From an uncultured Bacteroides sp. (lineage in GTDB: Bacteria; Bacteroidota; Bacteroidia; Bacteroidales; Bacteroidaceae), in NCBI RefSeq assembly GCF_905207245.1, contig NZ_CAJLKP010000020.1, forward strand, positions 9,316 through 73,315: a DNA stretch of 64,000 bases, in the 5' to 3' direction. Position 1 is the stretch's first letter. Each line of letters starts with the position of its first letter. Shown here piece by piece: positions 58,754 to 64,000 of the stretch. The translations under genes were made by a program, and so were the position numbers. Below the pieces are notes generated by a model. The model ran no database searches, had not been told where the DNA came from, and saw nothing but the letters and a program-made list of their open reading frames with translations.

Positions 58754-61231
58754 CTATATGAAAAGGCTGACATTCGCTTTATCAGCCCGCTCCATATAAG
58801 TGGCAACACCACCGATAGTTACCTCATCCAGCAGCTCTTCCCGGCTTATACCCATCATATCCATAGACATCTGACAGGCTATAAATTCCACTCCCTGGGC
58901 AAGGGCCTGAGCACGAAGTGATTCCAAAGAATCCACACCTTTCCGCTTCATCAGGAAGCGCATCATCTTACTGCCCATGCCAAACATATTCATTTGAGAC
59001 AACTTCAACCTCAACGAACTGGAAGGAAGCATCATGCCAAACATCTTGCCGAAAATATCTTTCTGTACTTTCGGTTTCTGTACTTTCTTCAAAACATTCA
59101 GCCCCCAGAAAGTAAAGAAGACCGTAACCTTCTGACCAGTCGCCGCAGCGCCATTTGCCAGTACAAAGGTAGCTAAAGCTTTGTCTAAATCATCACTAAA
59201 CAGAATAAATGTCTTTCCTCTGCCCGAAGTTACACTTCCTGTTGACGGACAAACTGCTGCCGGGTCGCCTTTCTCTATCACCACCGTATGACGTCCTTTT
59301 TCTTCATAAATATCAATCAGTTGATTGCCTGTTGTATCACACCAGGCGGAAGCATCCCGCGCAAAACCGGCATCTGTAGCCACAATCTCCACTCGTTCGC
59401 CCGGCGCAAGGGTATCCATCGCTTTCTTAACCTGCATGATGGGGCCGGGGCATTGCAGACCGCAAGCATTTATCTTCAAAGTCTCCTTAGCAGGTGCAGA
59501 AACCACAGAAGCAGGATTAGGTTGTGATGCAACAGTCGGTTGTACGGCAGGAGTACTCTGCGAACTGATTTCCGCAGGAACAGGAACCGGAGCAACAGCA
59601 GCTGAATAAAGCTTATATCCTCCGGATAGATTACGCACATTTTTGTAACCACGCCCCATCAGGATACGTTGTGCAAGGTATCCACGCAATCCGACAGCAC
59701 AAAACAAGACTACCGGCTTATCAGTGGGAATTTCCGCAATCCGACTTCGCATATCATCCAAAGGGATATTTACCGCTCCCGGAATCGTGCCGAAAGAATA
59801 TTCTTCTGCCGTACGGGTATCCACCAGCATCACTTCATTCTTTTGTTCGACCAGCTCGCGCCAGGTAATGACAGGCATTGCACCGCTTATAATATTGGAA
59901 GCCACATATCCGGCAATGGCAATAGGGTCTTTGGCAGAAGAGAACGGAGGTGCATAAGTATGCTCTGTTTCCATCAGATCGTAAACCGTTCCACCCTGTT
60001 TGATAAGCCCGGCAATCTGATCGATGCGTTTATCCACCCCCTCATAGCCAATGCACTGCGCACCATACAACTTTCCTGTAGTAGGATGAAAAGTCAATTT
60101 CAAAGTCAGGGGAAGGGCATCCGGATAGTATCCTGCATGGGAAGCGGAATGCGTAACGGAACTTTGGTATTCCATATTCCATTGTTTCAGGCGTTTGGCA
60201 GCAAGTCCCGTAGAAGCAACTGTCATATCAAATACCTTAGCAATAGAAGTGCCAATGGCACCTTCATAAGAAACGGTATTGCCAAATACCATATTATCAG
60301 CTACAATACGTCCCTGACGATTAGCAGGGTTCGCCAGATAATTCAGCCACGATTTACCGGTCAGGGGATGCGGATATTCGATAGCATCACCTACGGCATA
60401 AATATCTTTTTCGGAAGTTTCCAGATATTCATCTACCCAGATACCGCCCGCCTCTCCTATTTTCAATCCGGCTTGTTTCGCCAATGCTGTTGCCGGACGT
60501 ACTCCGATAGAGAGTAACACCATATCTGCAGGAATCGTCTTTCCACTTTTCAGAAAGACAGTGATACCTTGCTCTGTACGCTGAAAATGAGTAACGCCTT
60601 CTTCCAGATAGAGAGAGACGCCTTTCTGTATCAAATGCTGATGAACAGGAGCCGCCATGGAAAAGTCAATGGGTGCCATCACCTGATTACCCATCTCCAC
60701 CACTGACACAGCAACTCCGGCATGGCGTAGATTTTCCGCCATTTCCAGACCGATAAAGCCTGCACCAACTACAACCGCACGTTTCACAGCATGTTCTGTG
60801 AGATAGGATTTTATATGATCGGTATCTTCGACATTGCGGAGAGTGAAAATCCCTTCGGAATCGATACCTTCTAATGGGGGGCGCACGGGTGTGGCTCCCG
60901 GTGACAGTAAAAGTTTATCGTAAGCTTCTTCATATTCGCGTCCATCGGTTGTACGAATGATAATTGTCTTATTCTGCGGATGAATGGCAATCACTTCATT
61001 TTCCACACGCACATCTACTCGGAAACGCTGACTGAAAGAAGCCGGTGTCTGCACCAACAATTTCTCACGCTCAGCAATGACGCCACCTATATAATAAGGT
61101 AAACCGCAATTGGCATACGATATATACTTGCCTTTCTCCAGTAAAAGGATATCAGACATCTCATCAATTCTCCTCAGACGGGCAGCAGCCGTAGCTCCTC
61201 CGGCAACTCCCCCAACAATCACATACTTCAT
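58754..61231 (-). CDS. Multidomain CoA-disulfide-reductase-like flavoprotein (redox - rhodanese - TusA - DsrE)
   Basis: 825 residues. Residues 1-445 are an FAD/NAD disulfide reductase of the CoADR type (VIVGGVAGGATAAARLRR; active Cys42 in YANCGLPYYIGG; CDxxE-like DIYAVGDAIEYPH). Residues 460-545 are a rhodanese (VVLFCAVGLRG with the sulfur Cys). A Pro/Ala/Ser/Val linker precedes a TusA domain (ACGLQCPGPIMQVKKAMDTL, about 600-670). The last 150 residues are DsrE-like. The set suggests handling and relay of persulfide sulfur. It forms a unit with the MarR gene. Confidence 0.94.
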   Translation of the reverse strand: MKYVIVGGVAGGATAAARLRRIDEMSDILLLEKGKYISYANCGLPYYIGGVIAEREKLLVQTPASFSQRFRVDVRVENEVIAIHPQNKTIIIRTTDGREYEEAYDKLLLSPGATPVRPPLEGIDSEGIFTLRNVEDTDHIKSYLTEHAVKRAVVVGAGFIGLEMAENLRHAGVAVSVVEMGNQVMAPIDFSMAAPVHQHLIQKGVSLYLEEGVTHFQRTEQGITVFLKSGKTIPADMVLLSIGVRPATALAKQAGLKIGEAGGIWVDEYLETSEKDIYAVGDAIEYPHPLTGKSWLNYLANPANRQGRIVADNMVFGNTVSYEGAIGTSIAKVFDMTVASTGLAAKRLKQWNMEYQSSVTHSASHAGYYPDALPLTLKLTFHPTTGKLYGAQCIGYEGVDKRIDQIAGLIKQGGTVYDLMETEHTYAPPFSSAKDPIAIAGYVASNIISGAMPVITWRELVEQKNEVMLVDTRTAEEYSFGTIPGAVNIPLDDMRSRIAEIPTDKPVVLFCAVGLRGYLAQRILMGRGYKNVRNLSGGYKLYSAAVAPVPVPAEISSQSTPAVQPTVASQPNPASVVSAPAKETLKINACGLQCPGPIMQVKKAMDTLAPGERVEIVATDAGFARDASAWCDTTGNQLIDIYEEKGRHTVVIEKGDPAAVCPSTGSVTSGRGKTFILFSDDLDKALATFVLANGAAATGQKVTVFFTFWGLNVLKKVQKPKVQKDIFGKMFGMMLPSSSLRLKLSQMNMFGMGSKMMRFLMKRKGVDSLESLRAQALAQGVEFIACQMSMDMMGISREELLDEVTIGGVATYMERADKANVSLFI

Positions 61232-61261
61232 ATTTATTCTCTTTTTAGATTAAGAACAATA

Positions 61262-61269
61262 CAAAGTTA
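61262..61269 (-). promoter_or_regulatory. -7 element of the CoADR-like gene
   Basis: TAACTTTG on the minus strand, 31 bp before the start codon. The -33 position lacks TTTG. Confidence 0.45.
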
Positions 61270-61371
61270 GAAATTGTTTTCCGATTACTAATATTTTCCA
61301 AAGGAAATTATCATAATATACAGATTAGCAGTATCTGTTAGCACTCATTTAGGAGTATAAGAGAAAAGGAA

Positions 61372-63117
61372 TTACCAGTTAAGCTCACTGAAACCGGCAA
61401 CTGTATACCATTCGGTAGAGCGGTAAGCTTTATCTGCAAGATTATTAGAGGAGGTAGGGATATAGCAAGATACACCATTGGTATTTTCCATAGAGAACAT
61501 CGCAACATAAGAAGAATAATTCATAGGGGTAGTATTCCAATACGCTACAGTAGCATCAAAAGCACGCTTCCATGTTGCATAAGCACTATCATCAGCAATT
61601 AGACGCATCATACCTAACAAATCATAGTAGCCTACATGACCGTCTTGATACCCGCCGGAACCTCCACGTTTGTCATAGTCAAAGACAGATGAGCGAAGTT
61701 GTGCCTTATCGGCTGCTTCAGGCAAGATTTGCTTCGTTATTTTTGCCAGATCACCCAACTGATCAGTTTTCAATGCACACACAGAAACCCCACCCGTCCA
61801 ATTATTATTCGTAATACCGTTACCACTATCATATTTAGCAGCATAAGGTTCATAATAAGCTCTGGCTATATTTACTGCCGCATCTTCTGCGGAGAACATA
61901 GCAGGTATGACCTCATCATACGAGGCACCGGGTCCAGGAATTTCAGTTGGAGAACCAATGCAGTAGTCTGTGTAATCACGCAGTTCATAAGCAACCTCTA
62001 CAGACTGCATAAAGCAAGCATCAAACAAGATAAAATCAAAACGAGGAGCAGTCTTCAATATTTCGGCAAACTCCGAAATGTTCATTCGATTATCAGTAGT
62101 ATCCCCCTCTGTATCCTGCCCTACCCAGCGGGTATCGGCACGTAGCGGATAAGGAAGCCATCCGTCACCATGTGACCAGTAAACCAAACCATAACTATCA
62201 GCCTTATATTTTGAATTTGAAAAGACATCCGCAAATACTTCCTGAGTTTCAGCCACACCGACAGAATTGCGTTTTTCGTAAGTTTTTACCACTGTCTCCA
62301 CTACTTTCCCATTTTCATTTTTCAGTTCAAGCAGACGAGGAGATGACTTACCCCGCACATCTATATAAACTAACACATGCACATTACTATCCTCAACCTC
62401 TGCCATACCTACTTTCATTTCTGCCAAATCCTGCGAAGCAAGACTAGAGAGAGAGTTATCCGCTGCGAGGTATACCAGCACGGTACGACTTCCATTAAGA
62501 GGCATTCCCGATTCAACAGTCACCTTGCAAGACACACTTTTTGCAGCATCTTCTGTAACTGCGATTATAGTTGCTTCTCCTGCCCGCAAAGCTGTAACTT
62601 TACCATCAGCACCAACCATTGCTATGCTCTCATTATTCGAGCTCCAAGTAACTTTTTTATTAGTTGCATCTTCTGGGGTGATAATCGCCTCTAAAGTTTC
62701 GCTTTCTCCTTCTACTAGCGAAAGCTCCTTCTCATTTAGTTCAACGCCTGTTACAGGAACCTCAGGTTCTACAACCCCATCGCCGCAAGTCACAATGCAA
62801 ACATCATACTTCGCACCATCTTCCGTAATAACAGTTATAGTTACCCTTCCCGACTTCAAAGCAGTTACCTTGCCATTCACATCAACCGTAGCTACACTCG
62901 TATCACTCGATTTCCAGGTGACTTTTTTATTTGTAGCATTATCCGGCGTAATAGTAGCTATCAGAGTCTCACTTTTACCCTCTTTCAATGAAAGCTCACT
63001 CCGGTTCAACTCTATACCTGTTATAGCAATAACATCCGGTTCCCCATCGTTGTCACCACAGGAAACAAATAATACTGAGAAACAAATCCATAGAAGAAAA
63101 TAAAGTTTAGTCCTCAT
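61372..63117 (-). CDS. Clostripain-family (C11) cysteine protease lipoprotein with two Big2 domains
   Basis: 581 residues. The signal ends in LFVSCGDN, a lipobox with Cys at about 20. Two bacterial Ig-like (Big_2) repeats follow at about 30-110 and 118-200, each with the pattern ITGIELNRSELSLKEGKSET and ATVDVNGKVTALKSG. The C11 domain runs to the end. Catalytic His is in LVYWSHGDGW (about 322) and Cys in FILFDACFMQSVEVA (about 370). Such surface proteases of gut Bacteroides cut after basic residues. The window shows no obvious partner gene. Confidence 0.93.
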   Translation of the reverse strand: MRTKLYFLLWICFSVLFVSCGDNDGEPDVIAITGIELNRSELSLKEGKSETLIATITPDNATNKKVTWKSSDTSVATVDVNGKVTALKSGRVTITVITEDGAKYDVCIVTCGDGVVEPEVPVTGVELNEKELSLVEGESETLEAIITPEDATNKKVTWSSNNESIAMVGADGKVTALRAGEATIIAVTEDAAKSVSCKVTVESGMPLNGSRTVLVYLAADNSLSSLASQDLAEMKVGMAEVEDSNVHVLVYIDVRGKSSPRLLELKNENGKVVETVVKTYEKRNSVGVAETQEVFADVFSNSKYKADSYGLVYWSHGDGWLPYPLRADTRWVGQDTEGDTTDNRMNISEFAEILKTAPRFDFILFDACFMQSVEVAYELRDYTDYCIGSPTEIPGPGASYDEVIPAMFSAEDAAVNIARAYYEPYAAKYDSGNGITNNNWTGGVSVCALKTDQLGDLAKITKQILPEAADKAQLRSSVFDYDKRGGSGGYQDGHVGYYDLLGMMRLIADDSAYATWKRAFDATVAYWNTTPMNYSSYVAMFSMENTNGVSCYIPTSSNNLADKAYRSTEWYTVAGFSELNW

Positions 63118-63171
63118 GAGCTTAAGTGATAATTGATAAAAGCCTTATTTCACTAAGGCAGTAAAGACAAG

Positions 63172-63582
63172 TTATTCTTCCGGCTTCTTGAAGCGGAATG
63201 CTTCAGGGTCGACAGGCATCAACACTATTGTTTTGTTTTTCTTATATTTAGATTTTACTTTCGCAGCTTCCTTCTCCAACTTTTTCTTACTCTCAGAGAA
63301 ATAAATCATGCAAGTATAATCCAGACACCTCAAATCATATTCCAGATAGTTCTTCAACTGATACGTGTATATATCACGCTTCGGCAGGAAACCATTCTTG
63401 TCCAGCTTCACACTGTCCAATGCTTGAATATCGGTAAAGTACACCACTGTATCATTGAAAGAGGCAGCAACGCCAAATGCATACACAGCCTTTTCCTTAT
63501 CCCCTTTTCCTTTTTTGAATGAGAATGCCGAGCATACCATGAAAACCAAAGCTACGGCAAAAAGTATACGAACGTATTTCAT
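63172..63582 (-). CDS. Small secreted protein of unknown function
   Basis: 136 residues from MKYVRILFAVALVFMVCSAF; ATGs further upstream lack conserved sequence. After the signal peptide it contains VAASFNDTVVYFTDIQALDS, two cysteines in LRCLDYTCMIYF and a basic, lysine-rich helix (KKKLEKEAAKVKSKYKKNK). I do not recognise the family beyond it being typical of short Bacteroides hypothetical proteins. It lies between the protease and rpoD. Confidence 0.75.
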   Translation of the reverse strand: MKYVRILFAVALVFMVCSAFSFKKGKGDKEKAVYAFGVAASFNDTVVYFTDIQALDSVKLDKNGFLPKRDIYTYQLKNYLEYDLRCLDYTCMIYFSESKKKLEKEAAKVKSKYKKNKTIVLMPVDPEAFRFKKPEE

Positions 63583-63626
63583 AATAATATAATATTTGCG
63601 CATTAAATTGCGGCAAAGATAACAAA

Positions 63627-63662
63627 AAAAACCGGCGGTCAAAGCATGACCTACCGGTTTTT
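63627..63662. terminator. Bidirectional terminator after rpoD
   Basis: AAAAACCGGCGGTCA pairs with TGACCTACCGGTTTTT, with a one-base mismatch. T runs exist on both strands. It lies 35 bp beyond the rpoD stop codon. Confidence 0.88.
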
Positions 63663-63697
63663 AATTCTTTCTATTTGTCGGAAATTGATATTTCTTA

Positions 63698-64000
63698 TTA
63701 TCCCAAATAAGACTTGAGCAATTTACTACGATTACTTTGTCTTAATCTTCTAATTGCTTTTTCTTTAATCTGACGCACACGTTCACGGGTCAAGCCGAAT
63801 TTGTCGCCGATTTCTTCTAATGTCATTTCTTGTTGTCCGATACCGAAAAACATCTGTATGATTTCTTTTTCCCTATCGGTTAACGTAGAAAGTGCTCTAT
63901 CAATTTCCCTCGCAAGAGACTCGTTCACCAAAGAGCGATCCGCCATAGGAGAGTCGTCGTTTACCAACACATCCAGCAAGCTGTTGTCTTCTCCTTCTAC
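63698..64000 (-). CDS. rpoD: Primary RNA polymerase sigma factor, C-terminal part (cut by window edge)
   Basis: The last 100 codons of the gene; the frame stays open to the right edge (VEGEDNSLLDVLVNDDSP). Region 3-4 features: STLTDREKEIIQMFFGIG, QEMTLEEIGDKFGLTRERVR with the -35 recognition helix, and QIKEKAIRRLRQSNRSKLLK. The Bacteroides primary sigma recognises the TTTG/TANNTTTG promoters seen in this window. The true start lies outside. Confidence 0.96.
   Translation of the reverse strand, partial: VEGEDNSLLDVLVNDDSPMADRSLVNESLAREIDRALSTLTDREKEIIQMFFGIGQQEMTLEEIGDKFGLTRERVRQIKEKAIRRLRQSNRSKLLKSYLG

Overview
The window looks like a chromosomal segment of a gut Bacteroides species. The evidence is promoters of the Bacteroides type (TTTG, about 19-21 bp, TANNTTTG), a full-length Fkp (L-fucose salvage), TonB-dependent receptors with a carboxypeptidase-like N-terminal domain, LytTR regulators, the compact Bacteroides-type primary sigma factor and the gadB-glsA-K+ channel-gadC gene set. 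I see no rRNA, tRNA, CRISPR array, insertion sequence, integrase or phage gene.

Left region (1-19.9 kb, all minus strand): an export locus with fourteen FtsX/MacB-type permeases (seven alternating A/B pairs, the last cut by the window edge) but only one ATPase and one HlyD-type adaptor. Two units can be drawn: adaptor plus three pairs, and ATPase plus four or more pairs with a DUF2807 protein inside. Each starts with a sigma-54-like -24/-12 promoter and a double palindromic upstream site at exactly the same distance, so both are probably driven by one NtrC-type activator encoded elsewhere.

19.9-30.8 kb: repeat-rich spacer, a LysM glucosaminidase, cytidine deaminase, an ABC-F protein behind a leader-peptide/attenuator-like 5' region, a TonB receptor followed by two LytS-like kinases (one degenerate) and a LytTR response regulator, and a GNAT-NudC fusion.

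30.8-48.1 kb: an amino-acid decarboxylation (acid resistance / bioactive amine) region. It has a pyruvoyl histidine decarboxylase, a pyruvoyl arginine decarboxylase and an APC antiporter on the minus strand. Glutamate decarboxylase, glutaminase and a Glu/GABA antiporter are on the plus strand, with a channel protein on the minus strand between the last two. Between the two sets lie a sugar phosphomutase, a C69 peptidase, an M23 peptidase, a small membrane protein, alanine dehydrogenase, a LytTR remnant and an MFS transporter. hdcA and gadB share an identical 17-nt leader element.

48.1-64 kb: a nitronate monooxygenase/FabK-like enzyme, an ECF sigma operon with a membrane-anchored protein carrying an outer-membrane-barrel-like C-terminus, nadC, rlmH, fkp, a MarR regulator with a four-module CoA-disulfide-reductase-like sulfur protein, a Big2-clostripain protease and the 3' part of rpoD.

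The most unusual non-coding signal is a set of intergenic arrays with strict 22-bp or 11-bp periodicity (near 20.2, 37.65, 48.2 and 48.4 kb). Their sequences are unrelated but their period is the same. Several dispersed palindromic repeat families sit at gene ends, and one lies inside a coding sequence.
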